Made by a program: the position numbers and the translations under genes. From the NCBI RefSeq assembly GCF_001921215.1, contig NZ_MSIF01000005.1:310001-374000 (forward strand): a DNA stretch of 64,000 nt, read 5' to 3'. Below are positions 26,260 to 35,651 of the stretch, in pieces (position 1 is the stretch's first letter; each line of letters opens with the position of its first letter). Source of the stretch: Actinophytocola xinjiangensis (GTDB lineage: Bacteria; Actinomycetota; Actinomycetes; Mycobacteriales; Pseudonocardiaceae). The notes beneath the pieces are model-generated. The model worked only from the letters and a program-made list of their open reading frames with translations, was not told the DNA's origin and searched no databases.

Positions 26260-26876
26260 TCACCACCGACGCGTTCGCGCCGGGTCTGCTCGGCCAGCCC
26301 TGCTGGTTGGAGCGCAGCGACGGCGAGCGGATCGCCCTGCCGACCGACCGCTGGCGGGCCGCCCCGGAGTCCGGGGAGGAACTGCTGCTGCGGCACTGCA
26401 CCGGACCGACGCTGGACGTCGGCTGTGGCCCGGGACGGATGGTGGCCGCCCTGTGCGCGCGCGGCGTGCCGGCGCTGGGCACCGACGTGTCCCCGGTGGC
26501 GGTGCGGCTGGCGGTCGCGGCCGGCGCACCGGCGGTGCGGCGGGACGTGTTCGACCGGCTGCCCGGCGAGGGCTGGTGGCACCACGTCCTGCTCGTCGAC
26601 GGCAACATCGGCATCGGCGGCAACCCGGTCAGGCTGCTGGGCCGCGTCCGGGAACTGTTGCGCGCCGGCGGAAGCGCCCTGATCGAGGTGGACCCGCCCG
26701 GCGGCGGTGTGCGGCACGGCCGGGTGCGGGTGGCCACGGCGGCGACCGGCGGCGCCTGGTTCGACTGGGCGTGGCTGGCGGCGGACGCGGTGGCCGGTGT
26801 CGCCGGTGCGGCCGGCCTGTCGACCGGCTGGGTCCGCGAGGCCGGCGGCCGGTGGTTCGCGCAGGTACGGGCATGA
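26256..26876 (+). CDS. class I SAM-dependent methyltransferase
   Basis: In this 206-residue protein the SAM site is LDVGCGPGRMVAALCARG (residues about 50-67), followed by LGTDVSPVAVRLA and RRDVFDRLPGEGWW. ALIEVDPPGGGVRHG and the C-terminal WAWLAADAVAGVAGAAGLSTGWVREAGGRWFAQV complete the fold. A GTGA overlap couples it to the preceding gene and an ATGA overlap to the next. With two glycosyltransferases before it, O-methylation of a sugar is a reasonable guess only. Confidence 0.88.
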   Translation: MITTDAFAPGLLGQPCWLERSDGERIALPTDRWRAAPESGEELLLRHCTGPTLDVGCGPGRMVAALCARGVPALGTDVSPVAVRLAVAAGAPAVRRDVFDRLPGEGWWHHVLLVDGNIGIGGNPVRLLGRVRELLRAGGSALIEVDPPGGGVRHGRVRVATAATGGAWFDWAWLAADAVAGVAGAAGLSTGWVREAGGRWFAQVRA

Positions 26877-28006
26877 CGGGCAGGAAATTGCGGCCGCCCG
26901 CCGAGCGGGACTTCCGCGGTGCGGCGCACGACCAGCGGGTGACCGCGAGGATCGGGCTGTGGCTGGGGATCGCGTTCGGGATCTGTTTTCTCACCGGCCT
27001 GCTCAGCCAGCTCGCGCGCGCCGGGTCGGGCTGGCCGACCTCGCCGGTCGACCTCTACCGGGTCACCCAGGGCGCGCACGTGGTGGCCGGGGTCGCGGCG
27101 ATTCCGTTGCTGCTGGCCAAGCTGTGGAGCGTCTACCCGAAGCTGTTCGCGCGACCGCTGGTGCGGTCCCTGCCCCACGCGATCGAGCGCGGGTCGATCC
27201 TGGTGCTGTCCGGGGCGGCGTTGTTCGAGGTCGTGACCGGACTGTTCAACGTGGCGCAGAACTACGTGTGGGGGTTCGGCTTCCCGGCCGCGCACCACGT
27301 GGCCGGGTGGCTGGCGATCGGCTCGGTGCTGGTGCATGTCGCGGTGAAGCTGCCGGTGATCCGGCGCGGGCTCACCCGAGGTGACGGCGGGGAGCGGTCC
27401 GCGCCGCCCGGCGGGATCCTCACCCGGCGGGGGTTCCTGCGGGGCACGGGGCTGGCGACCGGGGTCGCGGTGGTCGCCACCGCCGGCGCCGCGGTTCCGT
27501 TGCTGCGCCCGGTGTCGCCGCTGTCGTGGCGCTCGGACCGGGGGCCGCAGGGGGTGCCGGTCAACCGCACGGCGCGGGCGGCCGGGGTACGCGCGGTCGA
27601 CGACTCGTGGCGGCTCACGGTGGTGACCCCGGGCGGCACCCGGGCGTTCTCCCTGGCCGAGCTGCGCGCGCTGCCGCAGACCAGCGCGTCGTTGCCGATC
27701 GCGTGTGTGGAGGGGTGGAACCAGTCGGCGTCCTGGACGGGGGTGCCGGTGGCCGACCTGCTGCGGCTGGCCGGCGGCGCGCCGGGGTCGCCGGTGCGGG
27801 TGCGGTCGCTGGAACGGCGGGGCGCGTACCGGTCGAGCCTGCTGCCCGGCGCGCACGCCGCCGACCCGGCAACGCTGCTGGCGCTGCGGCTGGGTGACGA
27901 GCCACTGGCACTGGACCACGGGTACCCGTGCCGGCTGATCGCGCCCAGCCGGCCGGGGGTGACGCAGACCAAGTGGGTCACGCGACTGGAGGTGGAGCCG
28001 CGGTGA
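26873..28006 (+). CDS. membrane molybdopterin-dependent oxidoreductase (sulfite oxidase fold with cytochrome b-like helices)
   Basis: 377 residues. The first 170 hold four membrane helices with His residues placed as in cytochrome b561-like anchors (RVTQGAHVVAG; PAAHHVAGWLAIGSVLVHVAVK). After LTRRGFLRGTG, a Tat-like twin-arginine followed by a hydrophobic stretch (GVAVVATAGAAVPLL), comes the sulfite-oxidase-type molybdenum domain: LPIACVEGWNQSASWTGVPVADLL contains the Mo-ligating Cys, and LALDHGYPCRLIAP ... GVTQTKWVTRLEV ends it. The catalytic domain should face outside and pass electrons through the helices. The substrate is unknown. Confidence 0.88.
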   Translation: MTGRKLRPPAERDFRGAAHDQRVTARIGLWLGIAFGICFLTGLLSQLARAGSGWPTSPVDLYRVTQGAHVVAGVAAIPLLLAKLWSVYPKLFARPLVRSLPHAIERGSILVLSGAALFEVVTGLFNVAQNYVWGFGFPAAHHVAGWLAIGSVLVHVAVKLPVIRRGLTRGDGGERSAPPGGILTRRGFLRGTGLATGVAVVATAGAAVPLLRPVSPLSWRSDRGPQGVPVNRTARAAGVRAVDDSWRLTVVTPGGTRAFSLAELRALPQTSASLPIACVEGWNQSASWTGVPVADLLRLAGGAPGSPVRVRSLERRGAYRSSLLPGAHAADPATLLALRLGDEPLALDHGYPCRLIAPSRPGVTQTKWVTRLEVEPR

Positions 28007-28431
28007 GGGCCGTGTTCGCGCTCGCCGGCGTGGCGGCGCTCGCGTGGGGCGGGTGGCTGGCGCTGGAGTTCGCCCTCGGCGCCCGGAACTGGGCGCAGGT
28101 CCTGGTGTGGTTGGTCGGCGCCCCGCTGGTGCACGACCTGGTGGTGGCGCCGGCGGTCGGGCTCACCGGGCTGGCGGTGGCGCGGGTGGTGCCGGTGGCG
28201 TGGCGGGCGCCGGTCGCGCTGGGGGCGGCGCTGAGCGGGCTGCTCGCCCTGCTCGCCGTGCCGTTGCTGTGGCGTCCGTTCGGCGTGGCGACCAACCCCG
28301 GGCTGCATGACCGGGACTACGTCACCGGGTTGGCCGTCGCGCTGGGCGTGGTGTGGCTGGGGGTCGCCGTCGCCGGTCTGACAGCCGGTGTGACGGCCGG
28401 CCTGACCGGACGGGGTCGTCGGGAACAGTGA
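28003..28431 (+). CDS. small membrane protein, last gene of the glycosyl/molybdo operon
   Basis: This 142-residue protein has four predicted helices (AVFALAGVAALAWGGWLALEF, VLVWLVGAPLVHDLVVAPAVGLTGLAVA, APVALGAALSGLLALLAVPLLW, VTGLAVALGVVWLGVAVAGLTAG). HDLVVAP and GLHDRDY are conserved-looking polar motifs. I do not recognise a family. GTG 28003 overlaps the oxidoreductase stop. A 14-base-pair hairpin follows, ending the operon. Confidence 0.75.
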   Translation: MRAVFALAGVAALAWGGWLALEFALGARNWAQVLVWLVGAPLVHDLVVAPAVGLTGLAVARVVPVAWRAPVALGAALSGLLALLAVPLLWRPFGVATNPGLHDRDYVTGLAVALGVVWLGVAVAGLTAGVTAGLTGRGRREQ

Positions 28432-28449
28432 GCCGACGGCTCCCAAAAG

Positions 28450-28497
28450 GGCACCGCACGCGGGCGAGCGAGGGGTGATCCGTCCGCGTGCGGTGCC
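28450..28497 (+). terminator. terminator of the glycosyl/molybdo operon
   Basis: Bases 28450-28463 pair without a mismatch with 28484-28497 (14 base pairs, core GCACCGCACGCGG) around a 20-base loop, beginning 19 bases after the last stop. There is no U-tract, as usual for this G+C content. Confidence 0.75.
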
Positions 28498-28555
28498 GTC
28501 GTGCAGAGCCCGCGAGGAGCTCTTTCCGGCCCGGGGGCATCGAGCCGGGGTTGGT

Positions 28556-28578
28556 CTCGGCCCCTTCCTGGGGCCGAG
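28556..28578 (-). terminator. terminator of the pepD gene
   Basis: CTCGGCCCC (28556-28564), loop TTCCT, GGGGCCGAG (28570-28578): a nine-base-pair hairpin about 30 bases past the pepD stop on the minus strand. Confidence 0.65.
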
Positions 28579-28609
28579 CGTTCCAGGGGTCAGGTGGTTG
28601 ACATGCTAA

Positions 28610-30304
28610 TCATTCAGTTTCAACCTCCTGTCCGGCAAGAGTCGCGTCAACTGTGCGCGAACCGTTGCTCAACTCGAGCGTGACCTTGTCGTCAGGGGCG
28701 TGTGAGCGGACCGCGGCGACCAGGGCGTCGGAGGTGTCGATCCGCCGGTCGTCGAGCTTGGTGACGACGTCACCCTGCTTGAGACCGGCCTTGGCGCCCG
28801 GCCCGTCCGGGCTGACCTCGACGATCAGCGCGCCGCCCTCCTCGTTGTCCCGGACGGTCACGCCGAGCACGGTCTGGGTGGCCTTGCCGGTGTCGACGAT
28901 CTCGTCGGCGGTGCGTCGGGCCTGGTCGATGGGGATGGCGAAGCCGATGCCGACCGAGCCGCTCTGGGTGGGGCTGTAGATGGCCGAGTTGATGCCCACG
29001 ACCTGCCCCTGCATGTTCACCAGCGGCCCGCCGGAGTTGCCGGGGTTGATGGCCGCGTCGGTCTGGATGGCGTCCATCACCGAGGCCTGCGAGCCGTCCT
29101 CGCCGCCGGCCCTGGTCGGGCGGTGCAGCGCGCTGACGATGCCGGAGGTGACCGTGCCGGACAGCTCGAACGGCGACCCGAAGGCCACCACGCCCTCGCC
29201 GACCCGCAGGTCGTCGGAGCGGCCGAGGTCGACCACCGGCAGGCCGGTGCGGTCGGCCCGCACGACGGCGACGTCCGAGGTCGGGTCGCGCCCGACGATG
29301 TCGGCCGAGGCGGTGCTGCCGTCGTGGAACACGGCGACGATCTCGCCGCCGCGCGCGGCGGCCTCCACGACGTGGTTGTTGGTGACGATCAGCCCGTCGG
29401 AGCTGATCACGAAGCCGGAGCCCTCCCCTGCCGAGGTCTGGCCACGCACCTTCAACTGCACCACGCTCGGCGACACCTTCTGCGCCACCGCTTCGATCGA
29501 GCCCGCCGGCGCGGCCGAGGTCTGCTCGGTCGGCGGCGGGGTGTCCAGGGAGTTCTGCACGGGTCCGCCGGAGGTGTTGTTCTCGGCGACGAGGTAGCCG
29601 CCGACCGCGCCCGCGCCGCCCCCGACCAGCAGCGCGAGCGCGGTGAGCCCGACGACCAGCCCGTTGGTCCGGCGTCCCGGTCGCGCCCCGGGCGGGGTGG
29701 GGGCGGCCGAGGGCGGGCTGTAGGTGTGGGTGCCGCCCTGGGTGAAGGCGGTGCCGTAGAGGACGCGCTCGCCCTGGGCGGGGAACCCGCGCGGCGGGGT
29801 GTCCTCGCCGGACCCGGCGAACGATCCGGCCGACGATCCGGCCGACGATCCGGCCGGCTGCTGGCCGTACGAGCCGGGTCTGGCGTACGGGGAGGTGCCC
29901 GGGGAGCCGTAGGGCGAGGCGCCGTAGGGCGAGGAGCCGGAAACCGGCCCGGCGGGCGGGGTGGTCGAACCCGTGGCGGGTTCACCGGCCGGCGGGCCGG
30001 CGGAGGGCGGGGTGGCCGGGTCGGCGGAGGGCGGGGTGCCGTAGGGCGACGAGCCGGGAGCCGGTTCGCCGCCGGCGGGCGACGCGCCGTAGGGCGCGGC
30101 GGGCGGGGCCGGGTCGGCGGGCGGGGTCGGGGCGCTGGGCGGACGGGCGTAGGGCGACGTCGAGGACGGCTCGCCGGAGGGCGGGGTCCCCGGGGCTGCG
30201 GTGGGCTGGTCACCAGGGGTGGAGCCGGTCCGGTCGGCCGGCGGGCCGTCGTCCGGCCGGCGCGTCGGCTCCTCGGGGGTGGTGTCCCGGTTGTCCTCGG
30301 TCAT
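28610..30304 (-). CDS. pepD: HtrA-family membrane serine protease (PepD-like)
   Basis: In this 564-residue protein the first 200 residues are a Pro/Gly/Ser/Tyr-rich cytoplasmic tail (repeats such as SPYGASPYG). One helix follows (GLVVGLTALALLVGGGAGAVGGYLV), then a trypsin-like domain: VTNNHVVEA (His), DPTSDVAVV (Asp), NPGNSGGPLVN (Ser). A C-terminal PDZ domain begins ILGVT-like and contains GPGAKAGLKQGDVV. The enzyme degrades or refolds damaged proteins outside the membrane. It lies behind mprB and mprA exactly as Rv0983 does; in mycobacteria MprAB controls pepD. The gap to mprB is 63 bases. Confidence 0.93.
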   Translation of the reverse strand: MTEDNRDTTPEEPTRRPDDGPPADRTGSTPGDQPTAAPGTPPSGEPSSTSPYARPPSAPTPPADPAPPAAPYGASPAGGEPAPGSSPYGTPPSADPATPPSAGPPAGEPATGSTTPPAGPVSGSSPYGASPYGSPGTSPYARPGSYGQQPAGSSAGSSAGSFAGSGEDTPPRGFPAQGERVLYGTAFTQGGTHTYSPPSAAPTPPGARPGRRTNGLVVGLTALALLVGGGAGAVGGYLVAENNTSGGPVQNSLDTPPPTEQTSAAPAGSIEAVAQKVSPSVVQLKVRGQTSAGEGSGFVISSDGLIVTNNHVVEAAARGGEIVAVFHDGSTASADIVGRDPTSDVAVVRADRTGLPVVDLGRSDDLRVGEGVVAFGSPFELSGTVTSGIVSALHRPTRAGGEDGSQASVMDAIQTDAAINPGNSGGPLVNMQGQVVGINSAIYSPTQSGSVGIGFAIPIDQARRTADEIVDTGKATQTVLGVTVRDNEEGGALIVEVSPDGPGAKAGLKQGDVVTKLDDRRIDTSDALVAAVRSHAPDDKVTLELSNGSRTVDATLAGQEVETE

Positions 30305-30367
30305 GTCATCACCTTGCGTGCTCGTCCTGAGAGCGGCCTGAGACCAACCTATGGGGACCTGGTGAGT

Positions 30368-31753
30368 TCAGCCCGTCGAAGGTGCCCCGGGCAGCCGGAT
30401 CGCCATCAGCGCGCCGCCGTCGGCCGAGCGCCCCGCGTACACCGCCCCGCCGTGCCGCTCGACCGCGCTCTTCACGATCGCCAGGCCCAGCCCGGAGCCG
30501 GGCAGCGTGCGCGCCTCGTCCGAGCGGTAGAAGCGGTTGAACACGTACGGCAGGTCGCTGTCCTTGATCCCCGGCCCGGCATCGGCGACCTGCAGGAACG
30601 CGTACCCGTGCCCGGCCGGGCGCAGGTCGACCCGCACGGTCCCGCCCGGCGGGCTGAACTTCACGGCGTTGTCCAGCAGGTTGAGCACGGCCCGTTCCAG
30701 GGCGGCGGGGTCGCCGAGCAGGAACCACGGTCGCAGGTCGACCTCGAAGTGCACGTCGCCGGCGCGGCGGCGGGCGCGGTCGAGGGCCTGTTCGGTGAGC
30801 TCGACCATGTCGACGCTTTCCCGGACCTGCCCCGGGCCGTCCTCGCGCGCCAGTTCGACCAGGTCGCCGATGAGCTGGGTCAGCTCGTCGAGCTGGGCGC
30901 GCAGGTCGGCGTGGATCTCCGATCTGTCCACTTCGGACAGAGTGGGGGCGTCCGGGCGCTCGGCCGACAGCAGCAGCTCCAGGTTCGTGCGCAGCGAGGT
31001 CAGCGGCGTGCGCAGCTCGTGGCCGGCGTCGGCCACCAGCTGCCGCTGGCGGTCCTGCGCGTCGGACACCGCCGCCAGCATCACGTTGAAACTGTGCGAG
31101 AGCCTGGCCAGCTCGTCGTCGCCGTCGACCTGGATCGGGCGCAGGTCACCCGTTCTGGCCACCCGCTCGGTCGCCCTGGTCAGCCGCTGGACCGGGCTCA
31201 GCCCGGTGCGCGCCACGGCCGTGCCGGCCAGCGCCGCCACCACCACCCCGGCACCACCGATCAGCAGCAGCACCAACGCCAGGTCGGCCAGCTGCTGTTT
31301 GGTCGGCTTGAGCGACTGGGCCAGCACCAGCGCCTGCCCGTCCCCGTAGCGCACCGACAGCACCCGGGTGTCGGTGCGCAGGTCGGTGCGGATCTCGCCG
31401 TTGTCCTGGCCCCGGGCCACGCCCACCTCGGTGCCGCCGATCGGCGGCAGGTCCTCCTCCGGGAACAGCGCCCGGCCGTTGGCGTCGATCACCGCGAACT
31501 GCACGTCGCTGAGCTGCAGGAACGCCGCCGGGAAGCTGCCGCTGGGGGTGTTGGCGATGACGTCGGACTTGACCGTCTCGGTGGCCTTGCGGATCAGCGC
31601 GTTGTCGATCTGGGCGTAGAGGTTCTCCTTGACCGTCAGGTAGGCACCGAGCGACACCAGGGCGACCGCGCCGGCCACACAGCTCGCCACGAGCCAGGTC
31701 ACCCTGGACCGCAGCGACATCCGCCGGCGGCTGACGATGGTCGCCGAACTCAC
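30368..31753 (-). CDS. mprB: MprB-like envelope-stress sensor kinase
   Basis: In this 461-residue kinase helix 1 ([22 protein letters not shown]), an external sensor domain of about 125 residues, and helix 2 ([23 protein letters not shown]) precede HAMP ([17 protein letters not shown]). The HisKA box is [23 protein letters not shown] and the ATPase has [19 protein letters not shown] and [14 protein letters not shown]. It senses envelope damage in mycobacteria. GTGA overlap with the regulator gene upstream. Identification follows domain order and the mprA-mprB-pepD order. Confidence 0.93.
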   Translation of the reverse strand: MSSATIVSRRRMSLRSRVTWLVASCVAGAVALVSLGAYLTVKENLYAQIDNALIRKATETVKSDVIANTPSGSFPAAFLQLSDVQFAVIDANGRALFPEEDLPPIGGTEVGVARGQDNGEIRTDLRTDTRVLSVRYGDGQALVLAQSLKPTKQQLADLALVLLLIGGAGVVVAALAGTAVARTGLSPVQRLTRATERVARTGDLRPIQVDGDDELARLSHSFNVMLAAVSDAQDRQRQLVADAGHELRTPLTSLRTNLELLLSAERPDAPTLSEVDRSEIHADLRAQLDELTQLIGDLVELAREDGPGQVRESVDMVELTEQALDRARRRAGDVHFEVDLRPWFLLGDPAALERAVLNLLDNAVKFSPPGGTVRVDLRPAGHGYAFLQVADAGPGIKDSDLPYVFNRFYRSDEARTLPGSGLGLAIVKSAVERHGGAVYAGRSADGGALMAIRLPGAPSTG

Positions 31754-32442
31754 GGAGGCGTCTCCCGCAGCACGTAGCCGATGCCCCGCACGGTGTGGAT
31801 CAGCCGCGGCTCACCGTCGGCCTCGGTCTTGCGGCGCAGGTAGCCGATGTAGACCTCCAGCGCGTTGCCCGAGGTCGGGAAGTCGTAGCCCCACACCTCC
31901 TCCAGGATGCGGCTGCGGGTCAGCACCTGCTTGGGGTGGGCCAGCAGCAGCTCCAGCAGCGCGAACTCGGTGCGGGTGAGGCTGATCGGCCGCTCACCCC
32001 GGCGCACCTCCCGGGTTCCGGGGTCCAGTTCGAGGCCGGCGAAGGACAGCCGGTTCGCCTCCTGGCCGCCGGCCGGGTCGAAGCTGCGGCGGCGCAGCAG
32101 CGCACGCAGCCTGGCCAGCAGCTCCTCCAGGGCGAACGGCTTGGGCAGGTAGTCGTCGGCGCCGGCGTCCAGGCCGGCGACCCGGTCGGACACCGTGTCC
32201 CTGGCCGTGAGCACCAGGATCGGCAGGTCGTCGCCCGTGCCGCGCAGCCGCCGGCACACCTCCAGGCCGTCGACGCGCGGCATCATCACGTCCAGCACCA
32301 TCGCGTCCGGGCGGTCGGCGGTGATCGAGTCCAGCGCCTGCGCGCCGTCGCTGGCCAGGTCCACCTGGTAACCGTTGAACTGCAGGGACCGTCGCAGCGA
32401 CTCCCGAACGGCCCGGTCGTCGTCGACAACGAGGATGCGCAT
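31750..32442 (-). CDS. mprA: MprA-like response regulator
   Basis: In this 230-residue OmpR-family protein [20 protein letters not shown] has the acidic pocket, [15 protein letters not shown] the phospho-acceptor Asp, and [21 protein letters not shown] the Lys. The winged helix ends [34 protein letters not shown] at 32442 is used; the 60 bases before it in frame do not match the family. Its promoter should lie in 32443-32513, next to the P450 stop. Confidence 0.94.
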   Translation of the reverse strand: MRILVVDDDRAVRESLRRSLQFNGYQVDLASDGAQALDSITADRPDAMVLDVMMPRVDGLEVCRRLRGTGDDLPILVLTARDTVSDRVAGLDAGADDYLPKPFALEELLARLRALLRRRSFDPAGGQEANRLSFAGLELDPGTREVRRGERPISLTRTEFALLELLLAHPKQVLTRSRILEEVWGYDFPTSGNALEVYIGYLRRKTEADGEPRLIHTVRGIGYVLRETPP

Positions 32443-32513
32443 GCGGCCAGTGTCGCGCCCGCTGCTGAGACGCGCCTGAGAAGCCCCCGAGAATCGCGCC
32501 ACAAAACCGCCGG

Positions 32514-33890
32514 TCAGCGGGCCCTGGGCAGCAGCCTGGTGAGGACCGGCTGGTCGGGGCCCAGGGTGATCAGCGGCTTGGGCTCGACCGGCTTGTCAGT
32601 GGTCAGCTCGAACCGGTACCGCTGCACCGCGCTCGCGATCACCAGCAGCATCTCGGTCAGCGCGAACTGGTTGCCGATGCACATGTGGTGGCCGGAGCCG
32701 AACGGGATGTAGGCGCTGCGGTCGCGGCGGGCGACCTCCTCTGGCGCGAACCGCTCCGGGCGGAAGGCGTCCGGGTCGTCCCAGAAGTCCTGGTGGCGGT
32801 GCAGGTGGTAGGGGCTGAAGAAGATGTCGGTGCCGGCGGGGACGCGGTAGCCGCCGATCTCGTCCTCCTCCACGCAGCGCCGCCAGCCCTGCCACTGCTG
32901 CGGATACATCCGCAGCGCCTCGTCGATCACCAGGCGGGTGTAGGTGAGCTTGGTGGTGTCGGCCAGGGTCGGGTCGCGGCCGTCGAGCTCGTGGTCGATC
33001 TCCTGCTGCACGCGCTGCTGGATGTCGGCGTGGCGGCCCAGGCGGTAGAAGACCCAGGTCAGGATGTTGGCGCCGGTCTCGTGGCCGGCGAAGAGCATGG
33101 TGAACACCTCGTCGCGCAGCTGGCGCTCGGACATCCGCTCGCCGGTGTCCTCGTCCTCGGTCTGGATCAGCATCGACAGCAGGTCACCGCGGTCATGGTC
33201 GTCGACCATGTGCTCGGTGATCACGTAGTCGATGATCTCCTCGACGATCGCCTGGCTGGTGTGGAAGCGGCGGTGCCCGGCGGTCGGCACCGACAGCGGC
33301 AGCAGCGGGAAGCGCATGTAGGCGGTCAGCTCGCTGTCGAGCGTCTCGATGGCGTTGGCGAACCGGTCGACGACCGGGCCCTCCTCCAGCGCGAACAGCG
33401 CCCGCGCCACCACGCGTAAGGTCAGCCGGCGCATCTCGTCGTTGATGTCGATGACCTCGCCGTCGGCCGCGGCCTGGTCCCACCAGCTGAGCCGGTCGTT
33501 GATCACGGCGACCATGTGGTCGCTCATGGACGCGACCCGCTGGTAGTGGAACGAGGGCTGCATCAGCCTGCGCTGACGACGCCACACCGGCCCGCCCTCC
33601 ATGACCGACAGCCCGTTGCCGAAGATGTTGCGGGCCATCTTGTGCGCGGCGGTGCTGCGGGTGTAGTTGCCGGCCCGCTGCTGGAGGACGTGCTTGACGT
33701 GGTGCGGGTGCGACAGTGCCACGACCTTGTTGGCGGCCAACCGGAACGTGCAGATGTCCCCGTAGTCCTGGAACATGTCGCCGAGGAAGTCCAGTGGGGA
33801 GCGCTGGAAGGTCAGTGTGGTCCGGACGAAGTTCCCCGAGCCTGGCAGCGATCGGGATGTCGGCTCGTCGGTGGACACCTGGCCAGGCAT
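32514..33890 (-). CDS. cytochrome P450
   Basis: This 458-residue protein is a complete P450: [12 protein letters not shown] in helix I, ExxR as [21 protein letters not shown] and the heme loop [14 protein letters not shown] with its Cys. The N-terminus [31 protein letters not shown] and the second part recall the CYP102/CYP4-like bacterial branch that takes fatty acids or terpenes. The substrate is unknown, and no redox partner is adjacent. It ends next to mprA and is divergent from the conservon, with about 210 bases between starts. Confidence 0.94.
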   Translation of the reverse strand: MPGQVSTDEPTSRSLPGSGNFVRTTLTFQRSPLDFLGDMFQDYGDICTFRLAANKVVALSHPHHVKHVLQQRAGNYTRSTAAHKMARNIFGNGLSVMEGGPVWRRQRRLMQPSFHYQRVASMSDHMVAVINDRLSWWDQAAADGEVIDINDEMRRLTLRVVARALFALEEGPVVDRFANAIETLDSELTAYMRFPLLPLSVPTAGHRRFHTSQAIVEEIIDYVITEHMVDDHDRGDLLSMLIQTEDEDTGERMSERQLRDEVFTMLFAGHETGANILTWVFYRLGRHADIQQRVQQEIDHELDGRDPTLADTTKLTYTRLVIDEALRMYPQQWQGWRRCVEEDEIGGYRVPAGTDIFFSPYHLHRHQDFWDDPDAFRPERFAPEEVARRDRSAYIPFGSGHHMCIGNQFALTEMLLVIASAVQRYRFELTTDKPVEPKPLITLGPDQPVLTRLLPRAR

Positions 33891-34103
33891 GAGTAGGCCG
33901 CCCTTCCCCGAATGGCCGGCACCTCGCCGGCGCGCGTCGGGACATCATGCCAGAAAATGGACCAGACCTTGTCGGCACCGTGTTCACGGCCGCTGGGAAC
34001 TCCTTGGCAGTACAGGATTTTCCTGGTCAGTACCGGTGCGCAGGTCCCTGGATTGCGCTGTCCAGTATGTTTCTGTGCGCAGCCGAGCACGAGGATGAAC
34101 GCG

Positions 34104-35651
34104 ATGTCAGCACGAGCGCCTGTTTCCGAACGGTCCCAACGGTCTTCGCTGACCGATGCGTTATTCGCCCTGCTCGTCGCGGTTGTGGTCACCGGTGTGG
34201 CGACCGTCTGGATCGTGTTACGGGTGCCGGAGGACCACCAGTTACCGGTCGCGCTGGTGGCCGGCGGACTGTCGGTCGCGCTGTGCGTCGCGGTCGGCAC
34301 CGGCGTCTACGCGGCGACCAGGGTCCAGGTGCACCGCGCCCGGCTCGCGGCCCTGGAGCGGGAGAGCGCGACGCTGGTCAACGACGTGGTGCCGGCGGCG
34401 GCCGGCCGGGTCCGCGACGGCGCCACCGCGACCACCGTGCTCAACGAGTTTCCCCGTCCGGCCAACGGGATCCACCGTGAACTGCTGCGCACCGTGACCC
34501 GCGAGGTCGGCGTGAGCGAACGCCAGCGCGCGGCGGTGATGGCCGCGTGCGCGAGCGCCGCCGGCCGCGTGCAGGCGATGGCGACCAGCATGCTCGCCGA
34601 ACTGCGCGAGATGGAGGGCCGGCACTCCGAGGAGGTGCTCGGTGACCTCCTCAAACTCGACCACAGCACCGCCCAGACCGGCCGGCTGGCCGACAGCATC
34701 GCGGTGCTCACCGGCGCCCGCTCCGGCCGGCGCTGGACCAGGCCGATCGTGATGGAGAGCATCCTGCGCGGCGCGATGGGCCGCATCCGGGCCTACCAGC
34801 GGGTTCGGGTCCACTCGGGCAGCGAGGCGGCGATCGTCGGCTACGCCGCCGAGGACGTGATGCACGCGCTGGCCGAGCTGATGGACAACGCCACCCGGTT
34901 CTCCGCGCCGACCGAGGAGGTGCACGTCTACGTCGAGGAGCTGCACAGCGGCGTCGTCGTGACCATCGAGGACGGCGGCCTCGGGATGAAACCGCAGGCG
35001 CTCTCGCGCGCCGAGGCGGTGGTCTCGACCGACGGGCCGCTGGACCTCGCCCGGCTCTCCGGCAGCCGGTTGGGCCTGGTCGTCGTGGGTGCCCTGGCGC
35101 GCAAACACAAGCTGCACGTGTACTTCCGGCCCTCCTCGCGCGGCGGCACCGGTGTGGTCGTGCGGGTGCCCAACCAGCTGGTCGTGCACCCGCGTGAGGA
35201 GGCCGATCTGCCGGCGCCGTCGACCCTGCCGATGGCGCTGCCGACGACCCCGTCGCCGCAGCCGCGCCGGGGCACCGCCCGGCAGGCCAGGGGCACGACC
35301 GCCGTCCTCGACCCGGACCCGCCGCCGCGACCGGAGCCCGAGCCCGGTCAGCTCGCCGCCCGGCCCACCGAGGACGATCCCGGGCAGCCTCCCGAACCGG
35401 ACAGCACACCGGAGGACACCGAGCCACCGGACAAGCTGACGCTGCCCAAGCGTCCGCGCGGCAGCACCCTGGCCCGCGTGCGGGGCGCCAGCGAGCCGCC
35501 GGTGCCGCCCCGGCCCAAGCCGCGCACCGACCTCGCCGCGCGGTTCAGCGCGTTCCAGCAAGGCAGCCGCACCCCCAAGTCCCCGGACGGTGGCCAGACC
35601 ACCGATCCGTCCGCAGGTCCGTCAGCGACCGGAGAGGATGATCACCGATGA
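34104..35651 (+). CDS. cvnA: conservon protein A, histidine-kinase-like ATPase
   Basis: In this protein of about 515 residues two membrane helices (ALFALLVAVVVTGVATVWIVL; VALVAGGLSVALCVAVGTGVYAA) are followed by a coiled region and a Bergerat ATPase: MHALAELMDNATRFSAPTEEV (N-box), DGGLGMK (G1) and GSRLGLVVVGALARKH (G2). The usual phospho-His box is replaced by DLLKLDHSTAQTGRLADSI. A Pro-rich tail of about 150 residues ends it. CvnA assembles with CvnB-D at the membrane in Streptomyces. ATG 34104 is preferred to 34095 because GAGG sits 9 bases before it. Confidence 0.93.
   Translation: MSARAPVSERSQRSSLTDALFALLVAVVVTGVATVWIVLRVPEDHQLPVALVAGGLSVALCVAVGTGVYAATRVQVHRARLAALERESATLVNDVVPAAAGRVRDGATATTVLNEFPRPANGIHRELLRTVTREVGVSERQRAAVMAACASAAGRVQAMATSMLAELREMEGRHSEEVLGDLLKLDHSTAQTGRLADSIAVLTGARSGRRWTRPIVMESILRGAMGRIRAYQRVRVHSGSEAAIVGYAAEDVMHALAELMDNATRFSAPTEEVHVYVEELHSGVVVTIEDGGLGMKPQALSRAEAVVSTDGPLDLARLSGSRLGLVVVGALARKHKLHVYFRPSSRGGTGVVVRVPNQLVVHPREEADLPAPSTLPMALPTTPSPQPRRGTARQARGTTAVLDPDPPPRPEPEPGQLAARPTEDDPGQPPEPDSTPEDTEPPDKLTLPKRPRGSTLARVRGASEPPVPPRPKPRTDLAARFSAFQQGSRTPKSPDGGQTTDPSAGPSATGEDDHR

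Noticed and set aside
28596-28615. TTGACA followed by an A+T-rich stretch after the pepD terminator
   Set aside because: It resembles a -35, but no gene follows on the plus strand and the -10 is unconvincing.
29123-31777. Long plus-strand open frame opposite pepD and mprB
   Set aside because: Composition is Arg/Gly/His-rich with no motif, and both genes on the other strand have complete domain sets.
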